This document shows positions 57,372 to 64,000 of a stretch of DNA of 64,000 nt, in pieces; the stretch's first letter is position 1, and every line of letters begins with the position of its first letter. The notes below the pieces were generated by a model that searched no databases, was not told the DNA's origin, and saw only the letters and a program-made list of their open reading frames with translations. Position numbers and translations under genes: made by a program. This stretch comes from Arthrobacter sp. DWC3 (GTDB lineage Bacteria; Actinomycetota; Actinomycetes; Actinomycetales; Micrococcaceae), in NCBI RefSeq assembly GCF_002929375.1, contig NZ_PJIP01000002.1, positions 81,470 through 145,469 on the forward strand. The letters run 5' to 3'.

Positions 57372-57866
57372 GTGTCCACTAACAGCGCCCCGGTCGCCGC
57401 CTGGCTCACGCAGGAGTCCTACGATCGCCTCAAGAGCGAGCTCGAGCACCTCTCCGGTCCCGGTCGCACGGAGATCGTCGCCCGGATCGAGCAGGCCCGC
57501 TCCGAAGGCGACCTGAAGGAGAACGGCGGCTACCACGCCGCCAAGGAGGAGCAGGGCAAGGCCGAGGCACGCATCCGGCAGCTCACCCACCTCCTCGAGA
57601 ACGCGCACGTCGGCGAGGCCGCGCCCGACGACGGCGTCGTCGAACCCGGCAAGATGGTGTCCGCGAGGATCGCCGGCGACGTGGAGAACTTCCTGCTCGG
57701 CAGCCGCGAGGTGGCCGGCGACACCAAAGTGGACGTCTACAGCGAGAAGTCCCCGCTCGGCGCCGCCATCCAGGGCAAGAAGGCCGGCGACACCGTCACG
57801 TACGCCGCCCCGAACGGCAAGCAGATCACCGTCGAGATCCTCTCGGCCACCCCGTACGTCGGCTGA
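57372..57866 (+). CDS. greA: transcription elongation factor GreA
   Basis: Binds the RNA polymerase secondary channel and stimulates cleavage of backtracked RNA. 164 residues: N-terminal coiled coil with SYDRLKSELEHL, the catalytic acidic tip RSEGDLKENGGYHAAKEEQ, then the C-terminal FKBP-like domain with VDVYSEKSPLGAAIQGKKAGD. GTG 57372 follows AAGGAG at good spacing; the frame's earlier ATG would add 31 unrelated residues. Confidence 0.95.
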   Translation: MSTNSAPVAAWLTQESYDRLKSELEHLSGPGRTEIVARIEQARSEGDLKENGGYHAAKEEQGKAEARIRQLTHLLENAHVGEAAPDDGVVEPGKMVSARIAGDVENFLLGSREVAGDTKVDVYSEKSPLGAAIQGKKAGDTVTYAAPNGKQITVEILSATPYVG

Positions 57867-57900
57867 GGGCCCCTCGACCGGGCCGCAGGGTCCGGCAGTG

Positions 57901-58497
57901 CTAGATGCCGAAGCCGGAGCGGTCCGTCCCCACGGGGGCGGGCCGCTTCCGCTGGAGGTAGGCCGCGAGGACGCCGCCGAGCACCCCGAAGAGGTGGGCC
58001 TGCCAGGAGATGTTCGAACCGAGCCGCGGCAGCACGCCCCACAGGATGGACCCGTATACGAGGAACAGGACTCCGGCGAGGAGGATCTGCTTCCAGTCGC
58101 GGTTGTAGAACCCGCGCGTGATCAGGTAGGCGAACAGGCCGAACACCACGCCGGAGGCGCCGATGGTCAGTCCCCCGCCGAACAGCCAGGTGCCGAGGCC
58201 CGAGGCCGCCCAGCTGGTGCCCACGGCCACGGCGAACCGCCGCGCACCCTCGAGGAACGCCAGGAAGCCGAGCACCAGCAGGGGCAGGCTGTTGCCGGCC
58301 AGGTGCTCCACGCCGCCGTGCAGGAGCGGCGCGAACAGCACGCCGTCGAGCCCGTCGAGCCGTCGGGGCGCGATCCCGAGGGTCCGGACCAGGAGGTTCC
58401 CGAGGAGCAGGTTCAGCGCGAACACCACCCACATCACGGCCACGAGGCCGCCGACGGTGACGAGGCCCGCCTGGGCCCGGCGCGCGAGCGGTTTCAC
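57901..58497 (-). CDS. rhomboid family intramembrane serine protease
   Basis: 198 residues, six membrane helices. Catalytic Ser116 in GASGVVFGLFAYL and His168 in SWQAHLFGVLGG form the dyad; HLAGNSLPLLVLG holds the conserved His/Asn oxyanion region. GTG 58497 has GAGGACGCC upstream. It follows ilvA by seven bases on the same strand. Substrates unknown. Confidence 0.92.
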   Translation of the reverse strand: MKPLARRAQAGLVTVGGLVAVMWVVFALNLLLGNLLVRTLGIAPRRLDGLDGVLFAPLLHGGVEHLAGNSLPLLVLGFLAFLEGARRFAVAVGTSWAASGLGTWLFGGGLTIGASGVVFGLFAYLITRGFYNRDWKQILLAGVLFLVYGSILWGVLPRLGSNISWQAHLFGVLGGVLAAYLQRKRPAPVGTDRSGFGI

Positions 58498-58504
58498 GGC
58501 GTCC

Positions 58505-59848
58505 TCAGCCCCTGATGACGACCGGCTGGAAACCCTCGGCGCGCAGGTTGCTGAGGACCTGCTCGCAGTGCTCCTCGCCCTTGGTCTCCATGTTGATGGT
58601 GATGGCGACGTCGCCCATGCTGATGGATCCTCCCACCCTCGTGTGGTCCACGCCCGTCACGTTCGCGTCGGACTCGGCGATGATGCGCGAGATGGTGGCC
58701 AGGGAGCCGGGCCTGTCGTCGAGCAGCATGCGCACCACGAGGTAGCGGCCCGCCGCGGCGAGGCCGCGCTGGATGACCTTCAGCATGAGCATCGGGTCGA
58801 TGTTGCCGCCGGAGAGCACCACCACCGTGTTCCCCGGGGATGCGCCGGCCTCGGTGAGCTTCCCGTCCAGCAGGGCCGCGACGCCCACGGCGCCGGCGGG
58901 CTCCACCACCATCTTGGAGCGCTCCAGCAGGAAGATGAGCGCACGGGCGAGGGAGTCCTCGCTCACGGTCACCACGTCGTCGACGAGTTCCCGGATGATC
59001 GAGAACGGCAGCTGGCCGGGGCGTCCGACCGCGATGCCGTCGGCGATCGTGGAGACCTTCGTCAGGGGCACGAGGGCGTCCGCGGCGAGGGACGGCGGGT
59101 AGGCGGCGGCGTTCTCGGCCTGGACGCCGATGATCCTGATCGTGCGGCCGAGCTCCCTGGCCCGCGCCTTGACCGCGACGGCCACGCCGGCGAGGAGCCC
59201 GCCGCCGCCGACACCCATGAGGATGGTGTCGACGTCGGGCACCTGCTCGAGGATCTCGAGGCCGAGTGTCCCCTGGCCCGCGACCACGTCCACGTTGTCG
59301 AACGGGTGGACGAACACGGCGCCGGTCTCGTCGGCGTACTTCCGGGCCTCGGTGAGGGCCTCGTCCACGTTGTGGCCGTGCAGCACCACCTCGGCGCCGT
59401 GGCCGCGCGTCGCGGCGAGCTTCGGCAGGGCCACGCCGAGGGGCATGTAGATGCGGGCCGCGATGCCGAGGCGCGCGGCGGCGACGGCCACGCCCTGTGC
59501 ATGGTTGCCGGCCGATGCCGCCACGACGCCGCGGGCGCGCTCGGCCTCGCTGAGCTTCGCCATGCGGTTGTACGCGCCGCGCACCTTGAAGGAGCCGGCG
59601 CGCTGGAGGTTCTCGCACTTGAAGGACACGGGCGAGCCGGTGAGGCGCCCGAGGGCCCGGGACTGTTCGATCGGTGTGCGGGCGATGACGCCCTCGAGGG
59701 TGCGGTGGGCGGCCTCGACGTCGGCGAGGGTCACCGGGAGGTCGGCGCCGACAGGGACGTCGAGCACCGTGGTGGGCCCGGTGGTCCTGGCGGTGGTGGG
59801 GGTGGTGGTGGGGGTGGTGCGGGTGTTCGTCAGGCTCTGCTCGGTCAC
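58505..59848 (-). CDS. ilvA: threonine ammonia-lyase
   Basis: PLP enzyme that deaminates threonine to 2-oxobutanoate. 447 residues. Lys88 in QRAGSFKVRGAYNR binds PLP; ASAGNHAQGVA and MGVGGGGLLAG are the substrate and phosphate loops. A C-terminal ACT domain (about 370-447, VRMLLDDRPGSLATISRII) suggests allosteric control; the single short ACT is more like the catabolic/anaerobic type than the biosynthetic one. The first 30 residues are a Thr/Pro-rich low-complexity stretch coded by GGTGGTGGGGGT repeats. GTG 59848 overlaps the upstream permease stop (GTGA). Confidence 0.94.
   Translation of the reverse strand: MTEQSLTNTRTTPTTTPTTARTTGPTTVLDVPVGADLPVTLADVEAAHRTLEGVIARTPIEQSRALGRLTGSPVSFKCENLQRAGSFKVRGAYNRMAKLSEAERARGVVAASAGNHAQGVAVAAARLGIAARIYMPLGVALPKLAATRGHGAEVVLHGHNVDEALTEARKYADETGAVFVHPFDNVDVVAGQGTLGLEILEQVPDVDTILMGVGGGGLLAGVAVAVKARARELGRTIRIIGVQAENAAAYPPSLAADALVPLTKVSTIADGIAVGRPGQLPFSIIRELVDDVVTVSEDSLARALIFLLERSKMVVEPAGAVGVAALLDGKLTEAGASPGNTVVVLSGGNIDPMLMLKVIQRGLAAAGRYLVVRMLLDDRPGSLATISRIIAESDANVTGVDHTRVGGSISMGDVAITINMETKGEEHCEQVLSNLRAEGFQPVVIRG
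59792..59823. repeat. GGTGGTGGGGGT-type low-complexity tract in the ilvA 5' end
   Basis: G-runs separated by single T bases on the plus strand. It encodes the Thr/Pro-rich N-terminus of IlvA on the minus strand and has the base pattern of a possible G-quadruplex. Confidence 0.6.
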
Positions 59849-61185
59849 TGCGAGGTCTCTCTCTGGAGGGCTGGCGCCGCTGCGGCGGCGGGGGGTGCCG
59901 GGGTGCTGGCCGGCGGCTCCGGAGCTCCCCGCTCCTCCGCCGGCCCGCTAATGACCCCTCCGGGCCAGCCTTCCCGCGCCACCACGGGGTCGTACTCCCA
60001 GGCCCGCTGCGCGATGTAGCGCACGGAGGTGTTGAGGACCGCGAGGAGCGGCACGGAGAACAGGGCACCCGGGATTCCTGCGAGCAGTGTGCCGCCCGCC
60101 ACCGCGAGGACGACGGCGAGCGGGTGGAGGGCGACGGCCGGGCCCATGATGAGTGGCTGGAGGATGTGCCCTTCCACCTGCTGCACCAGCAGCACGATCG
60201 CGAGCATCACCAGGGCGTTGACCCACCCGTTGGCCACGAGGGCCAGCAGCACCGCGACGCAGCCCGTGGCGAGGGCCCCGACGATGGGGATGAAGGACCC
60301 GAGGAACACGAGCACGCCGAGCGGCAGGGCCAGGGGCACACCGATGACGGCGGCTCCCACGCCGATGCCCACGGCGTCCACGGCCGCGACGAGCATCTGC
60401 ACCCGGACGTAGCTGGCCATGGACATCCAGCCGCGCCGCCCGGCGCCGTCGACCGCCGCGCGCGCCCGCCGGGGCGTGAGGCCCACGAGGAAGTGCCAGA
60501 TCCTGCCGCCGTCGAGCAGGAAGAAGATCAGGGCGAACACCGTCAGCAGGGTGCCTGCGGCCACGTGGCCCGCCGTCGTGCCGAAGGAGAGCGCCCCGCT
60601 GAGGATCGAGGCGCTGTTGTTCTGCACTGCGTTGCCGATGTCGCTGAGGTACTGGTCGATCTGCGACGTGGTGAGCTGGAGGGGCCCCTGCGACAGCCAG
60701 GCCAGCACCTGCTGGACGCCGTCCTGCGCCTCGCCGCCGAGGCTCGTGATCCCGAGGGCGAGCTGGCGGCCGACGAGGAGCAGCGCGCCCGTGATGAGGC
60801 CGAAGAAGCCCACGAGCGTGACGGCGACGGACAGCCCGTTGGGGACCCTGCGCCGACGGAGGGCGTTCTTCAGCGGCATGAGCAGCGCGGCCACCAGGCC
60901 GGCGATCATGAGCGGGATGACGAGGAGCGAGATGCGGCTGAGCAGGTAGACCAGCACGCCGCTGATGACGATGACGAGCGCGAGCCGCCAGGACCAGGAC
61001 GCCGCGATCCGGAGGGCTACGGGGACGTCGGAGCGGTCCGCGGTCCGGTCGCGGCGCGGGTCCGTGTGCCCGGGGTTCCGCGCATCGGCGGGCTGCCGGG
61101 GCAGCGGATCGGGCAGGGCTGCGGCGCCACGGCTGACCACACGCTGGATGGCGCGCTGGGGTTTCGCTCCGGGGAGACGCTGCAT
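59845..61185 (-). CDS. AI-2E family permease
   Basis: 446 residues. Basic N-terminus of about 55 residues, then eight membrane helices in the family order, with FALIFFLLDGGRIWHFLVGL, YVRVQMLVAAVDAVGIGVGA, LGSFIPIVGALATGCVAVLLAL and QQVEGHILQPLIMGPAVALHP clearly present. The C-terminus is Pro/Ala-rich. The family name recalls TqsA, but members transport varied substrates or ions, so the cargo is unknown. ATG 61185 has GGAAGG upstream. Coupled with ilvA by GTGA. Confidence 0.9.
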   Translation of the reverse strand: MQRLPGAKPQRAIQRVVSRGAAALPDPLPRQPADARNPGHTDPRRDRTADRSDVPVALRIAASWSWRLALVIVISGVLVYLLSRISLLVIPLMIAGLVAALLMPLKNALRRRRVPNGLSVAVTLVGFFGLITGALLLVGRQLALGITSLGGEAQDGVQQVLAWLSQGPLQLTTSQIDQYLSDIGNAVQNNSASILSGALSFGTTAGHVAAGTLLTVFALIFFLLDGGRIWHFLVGLTPRRARAAVDGAGRRGWMSMASYVRVQMLVAAVDAVGIGVGAAVIGVPLALPLGVLVFLGSFIPIVGALATGCVAVLLALVANGWVNALVMLAIVLLVQQVEGHILQPLIMGPAVALHPLAVVLAVAGGTLLAGIPGALFSVPLLAVLNTSVRYIAQRAWEYDPVVAREGWPGGVISGPAEERGAPEPPASTPAPPAAAAAPALQRETSQ

Positions 61186-61219
61186 GGCCCAATCCTTCCA
61201 TAGAAGGACCGGGCGTCCG

Positions 61220-62134
61220 CTATCCGAGACCCGGCAGTATGCCCCATTTCGCGGAGAAGGACGCCCCCGGCTCGAGCCACTTCAGGCCCTCCCCGGAATT
61301 GAGGGCGTTCGCGGGCGCGGTCATCGGCTCCACCGCCACCGCCTTGCTGACGCCGGGGTAGATGGTGCTGATGAACACGTGGGCGTAGGCGAAGGAGGTG
61401 TCGGCCCAGAGCGTCACGCGCCGCCCGTCCGGAGCGGACAGCACGTGCTCGTGGCGTCCGCCCACGAGCGCGAGGCCCGTGAAGGCGGCATCGAACTGGA
61501 TGTCCCCGATCCGCTGCCCCTGCCGGAGGTCGTGCTGCCCCGACACCGGCGCCCTGCCGGTCGGGATGGACTGGCCGTCGGCCTCGAACATCTCCTCCGC
61601 CTGCAGGGTGAGGGTGAGCTCCTCGGTGGGCACGTCGGAGATCTTCAGGTAGGGGTGCGCGCCGAGGGCGAAGGGCGCGGGCGCCGCCGAGAGGTTGGAC
61701 AGCTCCTGGGTCACCGTCAGCTGCTCCTCCGTGAGCTCGTACGTGGCCCGGTGGATCAGGTGGAAGGGATAGCCGTGCTGCGGGAAGATCTCCGCGTCGA
61801 GGACCAGCCGGGCGTCGTCGACCTCCACGGCCCGGTAGCCGGTGTTGCGCAGCAGCCCGTGGATCGCGTTGCCCTTCGACGGCTCCGTGATGTCGAGGCG
61901 CTGCTCCTCGCCGTGCAGCGTCCAGCGGCCGTCGGCCACGCGGTTGGGCCACGGCGCCAGCAGGATGCCGCCGCCGCCGGCCGGGATGGCGTCGTCGCCC
62001 CAGGTCTCGGTCAGCGCCACGCCGTCGTACCGGTAGGACCGGAGCGCGGCGGCCAGGCTCGCGACGACGACGGTCGCGGCTCCGGCCGTCAGCGTGTAGT
62101 TGGTGCCGCTTGCCGGTCGGGTCTCCGAAGTCAT
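61220..62134 (-). CDS. aldose 1-epimerase family protein
   Basis: 304 residues, galactose-mutarotase fold. Motifs: GGGGILLAPWPNRVADGRW, GNAIHGLLRNTGY (active-site His), FALGAHPYLKI (second His), and AVAVEPMTAPANALNSGEGL with the catalytic Glu. Interconverts alpha and beta anomers of hexoses such as galactose. ATG 62134 has TAGCAT six bases upstream. Divergent from the DeoR-galT operon, so it likely serves the same galactose pathway. Confidence 0.92.
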   Translation of the reverse strand: MTSETRPASGTNYTLTAGAATVVVASLAAALRSYRYDGVALTETWGDDAIPAGGGGILLAPWPNRVADGRWTLHGEEQRLDITEPSKGNAIHGLLRNTGYRAVEVDDARLVLDAEIFPQHGYPFHLIHRATYELTEEQLTVTQELSNLSAAPAPFALGAHPYLKISDVPTEELTLTLQAEEMFEADGQSIPTGRAPVSGQHDLRQGQRIGDIQFDAAFTGLALVGGRHEHVLSAPDGRRVTLWADTSFAYAHVFISTIYPGVSKAVAVEPMTAPANALNSGEGLKWLEPGASFSAKWGILPGLG

Positions 62135-62140
62135 GGTGCG

Positions 62141-62146
62141 ATGCTA
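62141..62146 (-). promoter_or_regulatory. start-proximal -10 element of the aldose epimerase gene
   Basis: TAGCAT on the minus strand six bases before ATG 62134. Suggests a leaderless transcript. Confidence 0.5.
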
Positions 62147-62197
62147 CCGCCGCCCTGTCATCTCCCAGTTCTCCGCCCGGGAGGTGGCGTGGACGCC

Positions 62198-62222
62198 TAT
62201 GATAGGTTTTGTTCGTTTTGGT
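62198..62222. promoter_or_regulatory. candidate operator/promoter of the DeoR-galT operon
   Basis: An AT-rich island with TATGATAGG followed by two TTTTG boxes around GTTCG. TATGAT could be a -10 element, though no good -35 was seen. DeoR-family proteins usually bind such T/A-rich repeats near their own promoter. Confidence 0.35.
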
Positions 62223-62273
62223 GCGGTCCAGTTCGATTACCGCACTCAGCCCCCGGACGTCGACAGGAGGACC

Positions 62274-63074
62274 GTGCTCGCAGCCGAACGCCACGCGGCG
62301 ATCCTCGACCGCCTGACGCACCAGCCCGCGGTGCGCGTGAGCGGCCTCGCGGTGGCGCTCGGCGTCTCCGAGATGACCGTCCGCCGCGACATCGACCTGC
62401 TCGAGGCCAAGGGCGCGCTCGTCCGGGTGCACGGCGGCGCCGTCCGCCCCGGCAGCCTCAGCTCGGTGGAGGCAGGCTTCGACGCCAACCGCACCCGCGG
62501 CGGCGAGGCCAAGCGGAGGATCGCGGCCGCCGCGGTCTCCCTCCTGGCACCCGGCATGACGGTGTCCATCACGGGCGGCACCACCACCTACGCGCTGGCC
62601 CCCCTCCTCGCGCGCATCCAGGGACTGACCGTCATCACCAACTCGCTCCCCCTCGCCGACGAGCTGCACCGGCTGCACGCCGTGTCCCCCGGGGACGCCG
62701 CGCCGCAGGTCCTCCTCTCGGGCGGCCAGCTCACGCCGTCGAAGGCCCTCGTGGGCCCGCTGGCCACGGGCACCATCGCCTCGCTCCGCGCCGACCTGTG
62801 CTTCATGGGAGCGCACGGCGTGGACGCGGACGCCGGCATCACCACCCCCAACCTCGCCGAGGCCGAGACGAACCAGGCGTTCGCCCGGACCTGCGGGCAG
62901 CTCGTCGTCCTCGCCGACGCGACCAAGATCGGCGTCGTGAGCCTCGCCCGCGTGGCGCCCCTCGACGCCGCAGGCACCCTCGTCACCGACCGCCGGCCGG
63001 GCGACGACTACGCCGTCCGCACCCGGATCCTCTGCGACCCCGTCCCCGACCCCCTCCTGGAAGAGCGACCATGA
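62274..63074 (+). CDS. DeoR/GlpR family sugar-responsive regulator
   Basis: 266 residues. N-terminal winged helix: AAERHAAILDRL, VRVSGLAVALGVSEMTVRRD and LEAKGALVRVHGGAV. C-terminal sugar-phosphate sensor domain with SITGGTTTYALAPLL, VITNSLPLADEL, FMGAHGVDADAGITTPNLAEA and the LADATKIG end. GTG 62274 follows AGGAGG at about four bases; the open frame extends further upstream without support. Overlaps galT by ATGA, so it probably represses galactose genes in response to a phosphorylated sugar. Confidence 0.92.
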   Translation: MLAAERHAAILDRLTHQPAVRVSGLAVALGVSEMTVRRDIDLLEAKGALVRVHGGAVRPGSLSSVEAGFDANRTRGGEAKRRIAAAAVSLLAPGMTVSITGGTTTYALAPLLARIQGLTVITNSLPLADELHRLHAVSPGDAAPQVLLSGGQLTPSKALVGPLATGTIASLRADLCFMGAHGVDADAGITTPNLAEAETNQAFARTCGQLVVLADATKIGVVSLARVAPLDAAGTLVTDRRPGDDYAVRTRILCDPVPDPLLEERP

Positions 63075-64000
63075 CCCTCATCACCCCCACGCGCCTGTCC
63101 GACGGGCGCGAGCTGATCTACTTCGACGCCCGCGAGGAGAGCGCCGCGCTGCACCGGGACGCCGTCGCCACCCATGACGCCCGCGGCCTCCCCCCGCGCG
63201 GCCCGGCCGGCACGGCCCGCTACGACGCCCTGACCGGCGAGTGGATCGCGGTGGCCGCGCACCGCCAGTCGCGCACGCACCTGCCGCCCGCCGACCAGTG
63301 CCCCCTGTGCCCGACGACCGCCACCAACCTCTCGGAGATCCCCGCCGACTACGAGGTCGTGGTCTTCGAGAACCGCTTCTCGTCCTTCGGCCCGGACCTC
63401 GGCGACCTCCCGTCAGCACCGGAGTGGGGCACGACGGCGACGGCGTACGGGCGGTGCGAGGTGGTGGCGTTCGACTCGGCGCACGAGGGGTCCTTCGGGT
63501 CGCTGAGCCCCGACCGCGCCCGGACCGTCATCGACGCATGGGCGCAGCGCACGGAGGCCCTGTCCGCGATGCCCGGCATCAAGCAGGTGTTCTGCTTCGA
63601 GAACCGCGGAGCGGACATCGGCGTGACCCTGCTGCACCCGCACGGGCAGATCTACGCCTACCCGTTCATCCCGCCGCGTGCCGCGACGCTCGCGGCCCGG
63701 GCGGCGGAGTTCTTCGAGGCCTCCGGCGGCACGCAGACCCTCCTGGGCTCCGCGCTCGCCTCCGAGCGTGCATCCGGGGACCGCATGGTGATCGAGGGGA
63801 AGCACTTCAGCGCGTTCGTGCCCTTCGCCGCCCGCTGGCCCCTCGAGGTGCACCTGGTCCCCCACCGCCAGGTCGCCGACATCGCGGGCCTCACGGGTGA
63901 GGAGCGCGACGAGCTGACCACGGTCTACCTCGAGCTCCTCGGCAGGCTCGACGCCCTGTACCCGACGCCCACCCCGTACATCGCCGCATGGCAGCAGGCC
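63071..64000 (+). CDS. galT: galactose-1-phosphate uridylyltransferase, C-terminus cut by window edge
   Basis: Leloir enzyme that swaps UMP between UDP-glucose and galactose-1-phosphate. 310 residues visible: Cys77 and Cys80 (DQCPLCP, structural metal), the VVFENRFSSFGPDL loop, and the active-site HPHGQIYAYPFIPP with the nucleophilic His at about 191. Coupled to the DeoR gene by ATGA. A galactokinase gene would be expected next, beyond base 64000. Confidence 0.95.
   Translation, partial: MTLITPTRLSDGRELIYFDAREESAALHRDAVATHDARGLPPRGPAGTARYDALTGEWIAVAAHRQSRTHLPPADQCPLCPTTATNLSEIPADYEVVVFENRFSSFGPDLGDLPSAPEWGTTATAYGRCEVVAFDSAHEGSFGSLSPDRARTVIDAWAQRTEALSAMPGIKQVFCFENRGADIGVTLLHPHGQIYAYPFIPPRAATLAARAAEFFEASGGTQTLLGSALASERASGDRMVIEGKHFSAFVPFAARWPLEVHLVPHRQVADIAGLTGEERDELTTVYLELLGRLDALYPTPTPYIAAWQQA

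Overview
This window is about 64 kb of a very GC-rich actinobacterial chromosome. The gene set points to the Micrococcales, most likely an Arthrobacter-like member of the Micrococcaceae. It has WhiB, mycothiol S-conjugate amidase (Mca), a protein O-mannosyltransferase next to rsmI, the MoxR/DUF58/transglutaminase cluster, many GTG starts, and several promoters whose -10 hexamer sits six bases before the start codon (leaderless pattern). The genus is inferred from gene order and protein character, not from a marker gene. I found no rRNA, tRNA, CRISPR array, insertion sequence or prophage. The window reads as continuous core chromosome except for the left edge.

Left edge, 1-5535: a minus-strand, translationally coupled operon. 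It holds a processive family-2 glycosyltransferase with hyaluronan-synthase-like motifs, an AlgG-like membrane-anchored beta-helix protein, a second membrane-anchored beta-helix protein, and a UDP-glucose dehydrogenase cut by the window edge. Together they look like a synthase-dependent uronic-acid exopolysaccharide system in a Gram-positive host. A 550-bp non-coding region with a promoter, direct repeats and a leader hairpin lies upstream. This is my best candidate for an undescribed system.

5536-10644: ABC-F ATPase, ispE, rsmA and tatD, all minus strand, three of them with their own start-proximal -10 elements. 10824-15782: a coupled moxR-DUF58-transglutaminase operon. 15914-17395: gabD-type dehydrogenase. 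17610-22354: rsmI divergent from pmt, then a fadD-like acyl-CoA ligase. 22351-27306: DUF1461-type membrane protein, SpoIIM-like protein, RDD protein and an L,D-transpeptidase. 27431-29638: ahcY, a Trm112-like protein and DUF3499. 29824-36169: a zincin-like protein, and a whiB-glycosyltransferase-DUF5719 operon. 36399-43555: TIGR03089 protein, GtrA, then purK-purE-LCP, manA and a FemAB-like transferase. 43623-50093: glpX, DUF4245, beta-carbonic anhydrase, fumC, and a TetR-regulated DHA2 drug exporter. 50158-54313: NUDIX, prepilin peptidase, an unknown protein, PhoH and a cis-prenyltransferase. 54519-61185: hemolysin-III-like protein, mca and its small membrane neighbour, DUF4307, greA, rhomboid, ilvA and an AI-2E family permease. 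61220-64000: galactose utilisation (aldose epimerase, DeoR regulator, galT cut by the window edge).

Many genes serve the cell envelope: polymer synthase, LCP ligase, L,D-transpeptidase, FemAB, PMT, UppS, GtrA, WhiB-linked glycosyltransferase, and UDP-glucose and mannose phosphate supply. The remainder is central metabolism and translation/RNA maintenance. Promoter and operator calls were made by eye. Protein families were recognised from motifs and memory, without database searches.
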